A program made the position numbers and the translations under genes. The notes beneath the pieces are model-generated. The model searched no databases. It was not told where the DNA came from and saw only the letters and a program-made list of their open reading frames with translations. A DNA stretch of 64,000 bases from Candidatus Acetothermia bacterium (lineage in GTDB: Bacteria; Bipolaricaulota; Bipolaricaulia; RBG-16-55-9; DRXL01), in contig JACOSB010000044.1 in assembly GCA_016179105.1 (NCBI GenBank), forward strand, positions 1-64,000. The letters run 5' to 3'. Positions 15,489 to 23,348 of the stretch are shown here, piece by piece. Position 1 is the stretch's first letter, and each line of letters begins with the position of its first letter.

Positions 15489-16190
15489 ATGTACGCAGTC
15501 GTACTCGCAGCGGGCGCAGGCACACGGTTGGCCTCTATTTCCGTCGGTCTCCCGAAGTCCCTGGTCACTCTGAATGAAAAACCTCTACTCGCTCATGTGT
15601 TGCAACGGTTAGAGCGCGCGGGCTTTGCCCAAGTTATTATCGTCACCGGCTTTCAATCTGAGCGCGTAGAAGAATTTCTCAAAAATTTTTCATCTTCGCT
15701 CACGATCACCACGGTGCACAACACGGAGTATCAGCGTGAGAATGGGTTCAGTTTGCTGTGTGCTCGAAGTTTTATGAGCGATCGCTTTGTGCTTGCGATG
15801 GGTGATCATATTGTCGATCCTGAAATCTATCGAGTCGCTGGGAACGCCAAGAGCTTAGGGCTCTGCGTCGATCGCGCGCCCTCGCTCAATTGTCAGACGA
15901 ACGACGCCACGCGTGTCTGGGTTGAAGACGAAAAAATCGTTCGTATCGGCAAAGAACTTACAGAATGGAACGCGCTCGACACGGGCATCTTCTCGCTCAC
16001 CCCAAAAATTTTCGAAGCTCTTGACTCTCTGCGTGGGCAGAACCAACTGACGATCACTCACGCGATTCGCCAACTGATCTCGCAAGGGTGCAGCATAAAA
16101 GCCTTGGACGTATCTGGGAAATTCTGGAGTGATATTGACACTCCTGAAGATTTGCGCGAGACCGAAAAATTCTTAAAATCTCCCCGATGA
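15489..16190 (+). CDS. Nucleotidyltransferase, probable inositol-1-phosphate cytidylyltransferase
   Basis: A 233-residue NTP_transferase protein: VVLAAGAGTRLASISVGLPKSLVTL is the nucleotide-binding loop (G-x-G-x-R-L, with the PK pair), VLAMGDHIVDPEIY carries the metal-binding Asp and SDIDTPEDL is the C-terminal Asp. Its position before a CDP-alcohol phosphotransferase and in a cluster with inositol-1-phosphate synthase makes a CTP:inositol-1-phosphate cytidylyltransferase the natural reading (the IPCT part of IPCT-DIPPS in Archaeoglobus and Thermotoga). Specificity is inference. It follows the LVIVD gene by 3 nt and overlaps the next gene by 4 nt (ATGA), so translation is coupled. Confidence 0.75.
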   Translation: MYAVVLAAGAGTRLASISVGLPKSLVTLNEKPLLAHVLQRLERAGFAQVIIVTGFQSERVEEFLKNFSSSLTITTVHNTEYQRENGFSLLCARSFMSDRFVLAMGDHIVDPEIYRVAGNAKSLGLCVDRAPSLNCQTNDATRVWVEDEKIVRIGKELTEWNALDTGIFSLTPKIFEALDSLRGQNQLTITHAIRQLISQGCSIKALDVSGKFWSDIDTPEDLRETEKFLKSPR

Positions 16191-17251
16191 AAGCTTTTAT
16201 CGTAGAGCCATCGGAGATCAGAGTCGGCGGAGTCTCTCTACGCGAGCGCCAGGAGCGAATGTTGCGCCAGGCAGGGATCGCTGAGATTTTGCGGGCACCC
16301 CACGAAGTCCCGCCTGATCCTCCCAAAGAAGAAGTTTTGGTTTTAGCTGGAAATATGCTGATAGATCCGAGAATTGTTCACGCTCTGGTTGACCAAAATG
16401 GGAACGTTATGGCCATTGACAGCCGTTCCAACGGAGCGTGGGTGGGGGCCTCGCGGAATGATTATTTTCATCTGAACAGAGACAATGAGCCAGCTCTCTT
16501 GGACATCGCTACATTGGACGATTACGTTCCCAAGCTGCGCCGTCATATCCCGATCTATTGGCTCAAGGTCGAAACTCAGGATGCGGTACGCCGCGCCGAG
16601 CAAATTTTAATCAACAGTGCTGAGAAAGACCCATCTGATTTAATGGCCAAATTCGTCCATCGGCCCATTGAGAACTGGGTCGTCGCGCATCTGACTCATA
16701 CGTCCATCACGCCCAATCAAATCACTCTCATCGTGAACACCTTGGCTTACATTGCTACAGTGCTCTTTGCGACGGGGCACTTAGTGCTCGCTTCTCTGCT
16801 CACTTTTCTCGTGGGCCTTAGCGATGGATTTGATGGCAAGCTGGCTCGCTTGAAAGGCATGGTTACAAAGGTCGGCTCGCTCGAACACGCGTTTGACTTG
16901 CTCTTTGAGTTCAGTTGGATTCTCGCTCTGGGATTCTATCTTTCCCGAAGCGAGGGCACGACCCCGCTCTTGCTCGCGGCGAGCATCGTCACACTCGTTG
17001 CGTTCTACCGAAGCATCTATGACCGATACGGGCAAGCGGCTGGCAAGAGCCTCGACGTCGCCGGGAAATTTGAGAATCTTTTCCGACGAGTCGCGGGGCG
17101 CCGTAATTTATTTAACTTACATATCTTGGTCTTCGTGCTCTACGGGCGGCCGCTGTGGGCCCTGTACACTATTTTTGCCCATGCTGGCCTCACGGCGCTG
17201 GTCTACTCACTGTGCGCTTGGAGACATTTACGCAAACTGGATCGAGCGTGA
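16187..17251 (+). CDS. CDP-alcohol phosphotransferase, probable di-myo-inositol-phosphate-phosphate synthase-like
   Basis: A 354-residue protein in two parts. Residues 1-150 are a soluble, divergent extension (IVEPSEIRVGGVSLRERQERMLRQAG) resembling a nucleotidyltransferase remnant. Residues 150-350 form a CDP-alcohol phosphatidyltransferase domain with membrane spans and the motif SDGFDGKLARLKGMVTKVG, that is D-x2-DG-x2-AR-x8-G. The two last Asp of the canonical motif are replaced by EHAFDLLFE, an E-H-x2-D-x3-E variant. With the cytidylyltransferase and inositol-phosphate synthase genes it fits DIPPS, which joins CDP-inositol to inositol-1-phosphate for the thermophile solute di-myo-inositol phosphate; a CDP-inositol-dependent lipid synthase is the alternative. 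It overlaps the previous gene by 4 nt. Confidence 0.7.
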   Translation: MKAFIVEPSEIRVGGVSLRERQERMLRQAGIAEILRAPHEVPPDPPKEEVLVLAGNMLIDPRIVHALVDQNGNVMAIDSRSNGAWVGASRNDYFHLNRDNEPALLDIATLDDYVPKLRRHIPIYWLKVETQDAVRRAEQILINSAEKDPSDLMAKFVHRPIENWVVAHLTHTSITPNQITLIVNTLAYIATVLFATGHLVLASLLTFLVGLSDGFDGKLARLKGMVTKVGSLEHAFDLLFEFSWILALGFYLSRSEGTTPLLLAASIVTLVAFYRSIYDRYGQAAGKSLDVAGKFENLFRRVAGRRNLFNLHILVFVLYGRPLWALYTIFAHAGLTALVYSLCAWRHLRKLDRA

Positions 17252-17626
17252 CGCCAATCCCATTTTCACTCTTCCATTCGGACTTTTTTCTTTGGGAAGC
17301 TGCAAATTGTCAGGATTGAAGGTCTTGCTGGTATAATTTGGCTGGCATCTGACAAGAGTGCGTCGCTACGGAGATTTCCTCTCTGGTGAGGAGATTTGAC
17401 GCGCTTGCTAGAGAAAGAAGCCCGCGGTAGAATGAACTAGCTAAAATGGGCGCTCAGCGCTCACAGCGTTGGCGCTACCCGAGGAAGGGATTCTGGCATA
17501 GTGTTAGCACTAGGGTTTTTCACCCTCCCTTGTTGGGAGGTGAGCTAGTCTTCTGAGTAATTAATCCTCAACTCTGTTCGTCCGTTCAATCACTCTTTTA
17601 CGAACCCTACGAGGAGGTAATTCAGT
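17252..17626 (+). promoter_or_regulatory. Long leader of the first ABC importer operon: promoter and structured RNA
   Basis: A promoter-like TTGTCA (17307-17312) and TATAAT (17332-17337) are 19 bp apart. Beyond, three stem regions can be drawn: GCGTC/GACGC closing a nested TCCTC/GAGGA hairpin (about 17358-17403), a GGGCGC/GCGCTACCC-type stem (about 17447-17480), and CACCCTCCC TTGTT GGGAGGTG (17521-17543). The leader is over 280 nt long before the ribosome site GGAGGTAA at 17613-17620. It may be a cis-acting regulatory RNA or a small RNA gene. It matches no riboswitch I know. Confidence 0.5.
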
Positions 17627-20146
17627 ATGTGGTACTGGTATAAAGCCAAGCTCAGTTGGCGTTTCGTCATCGTGCCGTTGCTTGTCCTCTCCGTCGCTGT
17701 CGTCATCGGCTATGCCCAACAGAATACCTTCGTCTATGAGACGATCTCTGAGCAAGAAACGCTCGATCCCGTCTGGGTTTTCGACACTGCCAGCGGCGTC
17801 CCCATCACCCAGATCTACGAGCCTCTGACCTACTTCAAGGGTGGCTCGACTTCGGAACAAGTCCCGATCGTCGCCGCCAGTCTGCCCGTTATCGCTACCA
17901 CTGGTCTACCGGCTGGGGTAGCGGCGACGTATACTTACGAGATCCGCAGCGGCATCACCTTCCATGATGGTTCCTCGTTGACGGCTGCGGATGTGCAGTA
18001 CACTTTCCTGCGCCACCTGATCACCGATCGCGCCGACGGAGCTACGGGCATCGTCTTCACGCCCGCACTCCTAGGTGCTGGCTCCACCCGCAGTGACAAC
18101 GGTTTGAACACAAACTTCATCGACAATATCTGCGGCTACAATGGCAAGACGCAGGCGGTCACGGTCTCGGGCAACAAGGTCATCTTCAACCTCGCTCAAG
18201 CCTTCGCTCCCTTCGTGCAGGTCATTGCCAGCGCCGAGGCAGGCATCGTCAGCAAGAATTTCGTCGTGGCCAACGGCGGATGGCCGGGCTGCGTAGGCAA
18301 CGATCGCAACAAGGACATCGACAACTTCAAGAAGTACAACGACCCGGATGATCCGTCCAAGACCGAGCTCTTTGACAAGGAGAACGGCAGCGGCCCCTAC
18401 AAGCTCCAGCAGTGGGACAAAACAGCCAAGATCACCACGCTGGCTTGCTACGCCAACTATTGGCAGAAGGACAGTAGCGGTAACGGTCCGTGCCAGAAGG
18501 CTTTCCAGACCATCATCTTAAAGAACATCGAGGATGATGGCCCGCGCTTGCTGGACCTCAAGAATGGGGCGGCCGACGTGATCGACATCGGTGGACCGGT
18601 CAATCTCCCTGAGCTGTACAAGACCAACAACACGCGCTATGTAGTGAAGCTGCCCAGCTTGGTGGTGCAATCGCTCTTCTTTAACTTCAACATCCAGCAG
18701 CCGGGCGGCTCCAACCCCTTGATTGGCTCGGGTCAATTCGACGGCAACGGCATCCGACCGGACTTCTTCCAGGACATTCACGTCCGCAAGGCGTTCAACT
18801 ATCTCTTTGATCATGCTCTGCAGATCTCGCGCGCAGAGGGAGGTCTGGCTAAGACCGTGGCGACCCCGAACATCCAGGGCTTAGCCTATCACAACCCCGC
18901 TCAGAAGGGCGTCTCGGATACGGCGGGCATCGATGTGACCAAGACGTTTGCCGATCAACCGTTGTCGGGGGGCAACCCGCTCCCGCTGCAACTGGCGGCC
19001 AACGAGCTCAAGCAGGCCTTCGGCGGCACGGTCGCAGCGCCCGGCCCGGTCTGGCAGAATGGATTTGTCTTCACCATCCGCTATAACTCGGGCAACTTGA
19101 GACGCCAGTCGGCGACGAATATCCTGCGGTCCAACCTAGCCCTACTGGATGACCGAACCAAGTTTGGTCGGCACGGCACCTTCAACCTCGTTGTGCAGCA
19201 AGTGCCCTTCCCGCAGATCCTGAAGCAGATCAGCGACGGGTCGCTGTCGATGTACGCGTTGGGCTGGGCGCCGGACTACATCGACCCAGCGGACTACATC
19301 CCGCAGTGGGTGGGCAGCAACGCCGTGACCGCGACCTTCTCCGGCCCCGGCGGCATCGACAAGCTGACGGGCAATAAGGCGAAGAAGAGTTTTGGCTCTA
19401 GTAACGGAGCCTTCCGCGTGACCGCGAAGGGCGTAGGGCCGGCGGGTAACCTGATCTCACTCGAGGTCAAGGCTGCCGGGAACAATACCGCGCTGAGCGT
19501 GGCAGTGTCTGGCACTGCTATTACAGTCAACAGCGCCACCAATGCTACTGGGCAGGCTACAAGTACGGCTGCTCAGATTCGCGATGCCATCAATGCAAAG
19601 GCAGAAGCAGCTGTGCTAGTTAGCGCGGATCTGCCGAGCGGGAGTGACGGCTCAGCCGTGACCGGAGCTCAAGCCAAGGCGAATCTCGAAGGTGGTACGG
19701 GAGAAGGCTGGGGCACTCCAGGCACGACCCCCGGCGGCTTTGCGTATAACAACTGGGACGAGTTGATCATCGCAGCTGTCACCAAGACTGATGCAGCCGT
19801 GCGGCAGGACCTCTACTTCACGTTGCAGAAGCTCTACGTGGACAACGCCATCGCCCTCGTGATCGGTAACCCCGAGGCCGAGTTCGCTGAGCGCAGCTCG
19901 CTCAACGGCTTCCGCTACAACCTGGCCGACCCGGGCAACGTCTTCCCGGTGCTCTACAACCCCGCTGCAGGAATCAACTTCTCGAAGGCAGCGAGCGGTA
20001 ACGGCAACGATGACGTAGCCACCATCTGCGCCTCCTACCCGACGGCGGTCTTCGTCACCGGCGGCGACAATTCGTCACCGGCGACGACAAAGAAAGCTGT
20101 CAACTGTCAGGGCAACCCCTTCTCGCCCATTCCAGGAGACAGGTAA
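17627..20146 (+). CDS. Oligopeptide-type ABC substrate-binding protein with inserted domain
   Basis: An 839-residue SBP_bac_5 protein: signal (WRFVIVPLLVLSVAVVIGYAQ), then TVEYETISEQETLDPVWVFD-type start, the motif YEIRSGITFHDGSSLTAADVQYTF (residues about 105-128), and IHVRKAFNYLFDHALQI typical of DppA/OppA. Between residues about 575 and 690 is an insertion, starting GGIDKLTGNKAKK and running to EGGTGEGWG, that breaks the SBP fold between DYIPQWV and FAYNNWDELI. It has AFRVTAKGVGPAGNLISL, TALSVAVSGTAITVNSAT, STAAQIRDAINAKAEA, reminiscent of repeats in phage structural proteins. The paralogue at 23349 lacks it. It binds peptides or other solutes and feeds the permeases at 20407 and 21448. The ribosome site is GGAGGTAA. 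Confidence 0.85.
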   Translation: MWYWYKAKLSWRFVIVPLLVLSVAVVIGYAQQNTFVYETISEQETLDPVWVFDTASGVPITQIYEPLTYFKGGSTSEQVPIVAASLPVIATTGLPAGVAATYTYEIRSGITFHDGSSLTAADVQYTFLRHLITDRADGATGIVFTPALLGAGSTRSDNGLNTNFIDNICGYNGKTQAVTVSGNKVIFNLAQAFAPFVQVIASAEAGIVSKNFVVANGGWPGCVGNDRNKDIDNFKKYNDPDDPSKTELFDKENGSGPYKLQQWDKTAKITTLACYANYWQKDSSGNGPCQKAFQTIILKNIEDDGPRLLDLKNGAADVIDIGGPVNLPELYKTNNTRYVVKLPSLVVQSLFFNFNIQQPGGSNPLIGSGQFDGNGIRPDFFQDIHVRKAFNYLFDHALQISRAEGGLAKTVATPNIQGLAYHNPAQKGVSDTAGIDVTKTFADQPLSGGNPLPLQLAANELKQAFGGTVAAPGPVWQNGFVFTIRYNSGNLRRQSATNILRSNLALLDDRTKFGRHGTFNLVVQQVPFPQILKQISDGSLSMYALGWAPDYIDPADYIPQWVGSNAVTATFSGPGGIDKLTGNKAKKSFGSSNGAFRVTAKGVGPAGNLISLEVKAAGNNTALSVAVSGTAITVNSATNATGQATSTAAQIRDAINAKAEAAVLVSADLPSGSDGSAVTGAQAKANLEGGTGEGWGTPGTTPGGFAYNNWDELIIAAVTKTDAAVRQDLYFTLQKLYVDNAIALVIGNPEAEFAERSSLNGFRYNLADPGNVFPVLYNPAAGINFSKAASGNGNDDVATICASYPTAVFVTGGDNSSPATTKKAVNCQGNPFSPIPGDR

Positions 20147-20161
20147 ACGGCTAATCGTTGT

Positions 20162-20198
20162 GAAGGGGAGGAGTCACTCTGCTTCTCCCCTTCATTTC
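20162..20198 (+). terminator. Hairpin after the first binding-protein gene
   Basis: GAAGGGGAG (20162-20170) pairs with CTCCCCTTC (20185-20193), followed by ATTTCTTA. Placed between the binding-protein and permease genes, it probably acts as a partial terminator that lets the binding protein be made in excess, a common plan in importer operons. Confidence 0.65.
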
Positions 20199-20214
20199 TT
20201 ATCGTGAATTTATT

Positions 20215-20400
20215 CGGTGTGCGAGTTTCCATAGAGCCGGACCCTAAAAGGGTCGGGCTGGGCTTGCGAAGCCCACCTGCGCGGGCTTAGAGTCTCCGTA
20301 GGGAGCTTGGTAATCCCAGCGCGCGGCTTTAAGCCGCTGCGTGATCTGAGATGTCTTGCGATCACTCGATCGTTGTCCTATACTGACCTCGTGGAGGTGA
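20215..20400 (+). promoter_or_regulatory. Hairpin-rich spacer with promoter for the permease genes
   Basis: Three tight hairpins lie in a row: GACCCT AAA AGGGTC, GGGCTTGCGAAGCCC, and CGGCTTTAAGCCG. A promoter follows: TTGCGA (20356-20361), 17 bp, TATACT (20379-20384), then GGAGGTGA (20393-20400) before the GTG start at 20407. The leader from this promoter would be only about 15 nt. The hairpin block resembles dispersed palindromic elements rather than a known riboswitch. Confidence 0.55.
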
Positions 20401-20406
20401 GACGCA

Positions 20407-21444
20407 GTGCTCACGTACATAATTAGACGCCTTTTGATCTTGCCAGTCATCATCGCGATCTCGATCATGATTGTCTTCTCACTCTTCTATGTGTTGCCTC
20501 CCGCCTCCAAGGTCTACGCCTTTGTCGGCGAGAATCCCGCCGCCAACCGGGGCAATGGGATTGCACAGCTGATTAAGTTGCACCACCTTGACGCAGATTA
20601 CTTCACCCAATTTGGCGAATGGTTCAATCAAGTTATCCACGGGAATCTCGGGTTTTCCAGCTCGCAGCATATGACGGTCATGCAAGCGCTCACGGGTTTT
20701 TTCCCGGCGACCCTTGAACTGGTGCTCTACAGCATTCTACCGATCTTGATCGGCGGCATCTGGCTCGGGATGCAATCCGCCGTCAAACAGAATCGCTTTC
20801 CCGACCAAGTCACCCGTTCCATGTCCATCTTCGCCTATTCTGTCCCGGTTTTCGTGCTGGGCTTGGGTTTGCTGCTCATCTTCTATGGTGGGCTTGGACT
20901 CTTCGGGTCGGGTCGCTTGGGGAACGAGAGCATCAAAATCGTGAGCAACCCCATGGCCTGGCGCGGCTTCACCGGACTCTACACGATCGATGCGATCTTG
21001 AACGGGCGCTTCGATGTTTTCTGGGATGCCCTGATGCACCTGGTGCTCCCGGTGATTACTCTTTCTTTCATTAACTGGGCGCTCTTAGTGCGCATCACCC
21101 GCTCCAGCATGCTCAACACGCTGCGCGAAGATTATGTTACCACGGCGCGCGCCAAGGGCCAGCAAGAGCGCGTCGTGATCAACCGCCACGCGCTGCGCAA
21201 TGCTCTGATCCCAGTCATCACAATCTCGACTCTGTTGATCGGTGGACTGCTCTCCGGCGTCGTCATCACCGAGACGGTCTTCAGCCTCCACGGCATTGGC
21301 TACTTCTTCCAGCAAGCGGCATTCCGCTTGGACATCGCCGGGGTGCTCGGGTTCACGATCTTCACCGCGATCCTCTGGGTGGTCACTAACCTAATGGCCG
21401 ACTTGCTTTATGCTTACGTGGACCCTCGCGTGAGGTTGGATTAA
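20407..21444 (+). CDS. Oligopeptide-type ABC permease (DppB/OppB-like)
   Basis: A 345-residue inner-membrane permease with about six spans, first at residues 9-30 (LLILPVIIAISIMIVFSLFY). The cytoplasmic coupling (EAA) loop is DYVTTARAKGQQERVVINRHALRNALIPVIT (about 240-270), the site where the ATPase docks. The C-terminal end YAYVDPRVRLD is the usual DppB terminus. GTG start at 20407 with a strong ribosome site. With the gene at 21448 it forms the channel for the binding protein encoded at 17627. No ATPase gene follows. Confidence 0.9.
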   Translation: MLTYIIRRLLILPVIIAISIMIVFSLFYVLPPASKVYAFVGENPAANRGNGIAQLIKLHHLDADYFTQFGEWFNQVIHGNLGFSSSQHMTVMQALTGFFPATLELVLYSILPILIGGIWLGMQSAVKQNRFPDQVTRSMSIFAYSVPVFVLGLGLLLIFYGGLGLFGSGRLGNESIKIVSNPMAWRGFTGLYTIDAILNGRFDVFWDALMHLVLPVITLSFINWALLVRITRSSMLNTLREDYVTTARAKGQQERVVINRHALRNALIPVITISTLLIGGLLSGVVITETVFSLHGIGYFFQQAAFRLDIAGVLGFTIFTAILWVVTNLMADLLYAYVDPRVRLD

Positions 21445-21447
21445 CTC

Positions 21448-22581
21448 ATGGCTAAGAAAAGCGAACTTCCGCTCACGAAGGTTCAACAGCCCTCTGCAAA
21501 CTCGCTGTCCCCGTCAGAAACTCTCAGCACCGATGGCAAATCTCTGGATCTCCCCCAAGTGGAGCCATACAGACCGCGACGAGAGCTACGTGACCTCCTT
21601 CCGTGGCTGCCCGGCTTTCTGAAAGTTGGCCGCCGGTTCTTGACGAACCCCCTCTCCGTCACCGGCCTGACGCTAATCGCGTTTTTTGCGTTCGTTGCGA
21701 TTGCTGCGCCGTGGCTGGCCCCACCACCACCCGGAAGCAACGATAACCTTGAGATCCCGCAGGACTTTAATTTCACCGTTGCCTTCCCTCAACCGCCGAA
21801 CGACGCCGCGTGGCAGATCTTCCCGCCGGATTGGAACTTACATCCTCTGGGCACCACGGGCAACAACCAATACGATCTGTATTACGGCGTGGTCTGGGGA
21901 ACGCGCACGGCTTTCACTGTGGGCTTAGTCGTGATCGGCGTCTCGTTGCTGATCGGCCTCTTCATCGGGAGCATCGCGGGATTCCTTGGGGGACTAATCG
22001 ATGAAGTACTGATGCGCATCGTCGACATCTTCCTCATCTTCCCCTTTTTGGTGGCCGCTGTCGTGCTCACAGTCGTCCTCTCATCTTTCCCTTATATTCC
22101 TATATTCGGTTACCACCTGGTTTTGCATGGTGTCTGGGTGGTAGTGCTCGCCATCGCGCTGGTCAACTGGACCACGTACGCGCGCTTGGTGCGCGGCGAC
22201 TTGCTGAGCGCGAAAGAGAAAGAATACGTCCAAGCGGCTCGCGCTGTAGGGGCGAGCGGCACGCGCATCATCGTGCGGCATCTCTTGCCCAACACGATCT
22301 ATCCTGTCTTGGTGTATGCCTCCCTGGATTTTGGCAGCCAAGTGCTCACGGTCGCGGCCCTTAGCTTCTTAGGGCTAGGAGCTCCCTTGGGCTACGCTGA
22401 CTGGGGCCAGTTAATCAACAACGCCCAGAGTTGGATCATCCACGGCGGCGGGACCCAATACTGGTACGTGCTCGTCGTGCCGGCAGTTGCCATCTCTCTC
22501 TTCATTCTTGGGTTTAATCTGATAGGCGACGCCGTCCGGGACATCTTCGATCCCCATCTGCGCGGGCGCGGGGCACGCTAG
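21448..22581 (+). CDS. Oligopeptide-type ABC permease (DppC/OppC-like)
   Basis: A 377-residue permease. A cytoplasmic N-terminal extension of about 65 residues (Ser/Pro/Leu-rich) precedes the first span LSVTGLTLIAFFAFVAIAAPWLAPP. The segment HPLGTTGNNQYDLYYGVVWGTRTAF is the DppC signature, and the coupling loop is EYVQAARAVGASGTRIIVRHLLPNTIYPVLV. The end GDAVRDIFDPHLRGRG is standard. It starts 4 nt after the DppB stop, so the two are co-translated. A REP-like palindrome follows (22602), and the next gene lies on the other strand, so the operon ends here without ATPase genes. Confidence 0.9.
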   Translation: MAKKSELPLTKVQQPSANSLSPSETLSTDGKSLDLPQVEPYRPRRELRDLLPWLPGFLKVGRRFLTNPLSVTGLTLIAFFAFVAIAAPWLAPPPPGSNDNLEIPQDFNFTVAFPQPPNDAAWQIFPPDWNLHPLGTTGNNQYDLYYGVVWGTRTAFTVGLVVIGVSLLIGLFIGSIAGFLGGLIDEVLMRIVDIFLIFPFLVAAVVLTVVLSSFPYIPIFGYHLVLHGVWVVVLAIALVNWTTYARLVRGDLLSAKEKEYVQAARAVGASGTRIIVRHLLPNTIYPVLVYASLDFGSQVLTVAALSFLGLGAPLGYADWGQLINNAQSWIIHGGGTQYWYVLVVPAVAISLFILGFNLIGDAVRDIFDPHLRGRGAR

Positions 22582-22601
22582 ATTGATCTCTGAATTCTTT
22601 T

Positions 22602-22632
22602 GTAGGGGCACGGCTGCCGTGCGTGCCCCTAC
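22602..22632. repeat. Palindromic element (imperfect relative of the 27-bp repeat)
   Basis: GTAGGGGCACGGC TGC CGTGCGTGCCCCTAC in plus-strand order, with a one-base bulge in the right arm. It sits between the convergent permease gene and the hypothetical gene at 22629, overlapping the stop of the latter, and could end both transcripts. A second short stem GCCGGC AAA GCCGGC (22647-22661) lies inside that gene. Confidence 0.65.
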
Positions 22633-23216
22633 TTTGTTGGTAGCGCCGGCAAAGCCGGCTTCAACCACGCAATCTCTGACAGAGTCTTCATCCTACTGAT
22701 GAACGATTGGCGCGTTCTTTCAAGACGATTCACGATCTCGTCGAGCACGGTGCCGAGGGACTCGGGCTTATTCTCGTGTAAAAACTGACCGGCTTGGCTG
22801 GCGGTCAATTGCATGGTGTCGAGCTCGCGCGAGATTTTTTCCAGAGAATTACATAATTGGGTGTGGTCGGCTTGGTACTGCTCAGCAGGCCGGAGCTTGC
22901 AGATCTGTCCCTCGTAGTTCTTGATGCGCGGAAAATCTTGCTGGGCCAGTATGCGCAAATGCTGAAAGCGAATCGGCAACTTGCAGAGGCTCTTGCCCGT
23001 CTCTGGGGTCTCACACTCCATATCACCGATCAACTCGGTCATGGTCGCTTGAAAGCCGGGATCACGGTCTACATCTTTGAAAGCGAGCGCTTCTAAAACT
23101 TTGGGGGGGTAATCGGTCCCGACCGACAACTGCCGGGTGGTCCAAGCCCAGACGAGCAGCGTCCCGGCGAGTACGACTACCGGCCCGATTATTCCTATAT
23201 ATTTCAAATATCTCAT
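22629..23216 (-). CDS. Hypothetical single-span membrane protein
   Basis: A 195-residue protein with an N-terminal membrane span (YIGIIGPVVVLAGTLLVWAW, residues 5-26), then a soluble, probably periplasmic part with four Cys (MECETPETGKSLCKLP, GQICKLRP, HTQLCNSL) that could form disulfides, and a helical C-terminal half with coiled-coil-like heptads (EKISRELDTMQLTASQAGQFLHENK). The last residues overlap a palindromic element. I recognise no family. It lies between two importer operons but on the opposite strand. Confidence 0.5.
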   Translation of the reverse strand: MRYLKYIGIIGPVVVLAGTLLVWAWTTRQLSVGTDYPPKVLEALAFKDVDRDPGFQATMTELIGDMECETPETGKSLCKLPIRFQHLRILAQQDFPRIKNYEGQICKLRPAEQYQADHTQLCNSLEKISRELDTMQLTASQAGQFLHENKPESLGTVLDEIVNRLERTRQSFISRMKTLSEIAWLKPALPALPTK

Positions 23217-23348
23217 CTTGCTCCCTCGAATTTTCTCGGTTCATTATAGCAAGAAACCGCCCGAGTCTGAATGGGCTCTGTGCGTAGGCCTTTTGAACTG
23301 GGAAGTGCTCTCTGCTAAGATCGTATAAGCTTTTCAGGAGGTGTCTTG

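Noticed and set aside
20244-20468. Minus-strand frame in the importer spacer
   Set aside because: Composed of the hairpin block and antisense of the permease start; no plausible domain.
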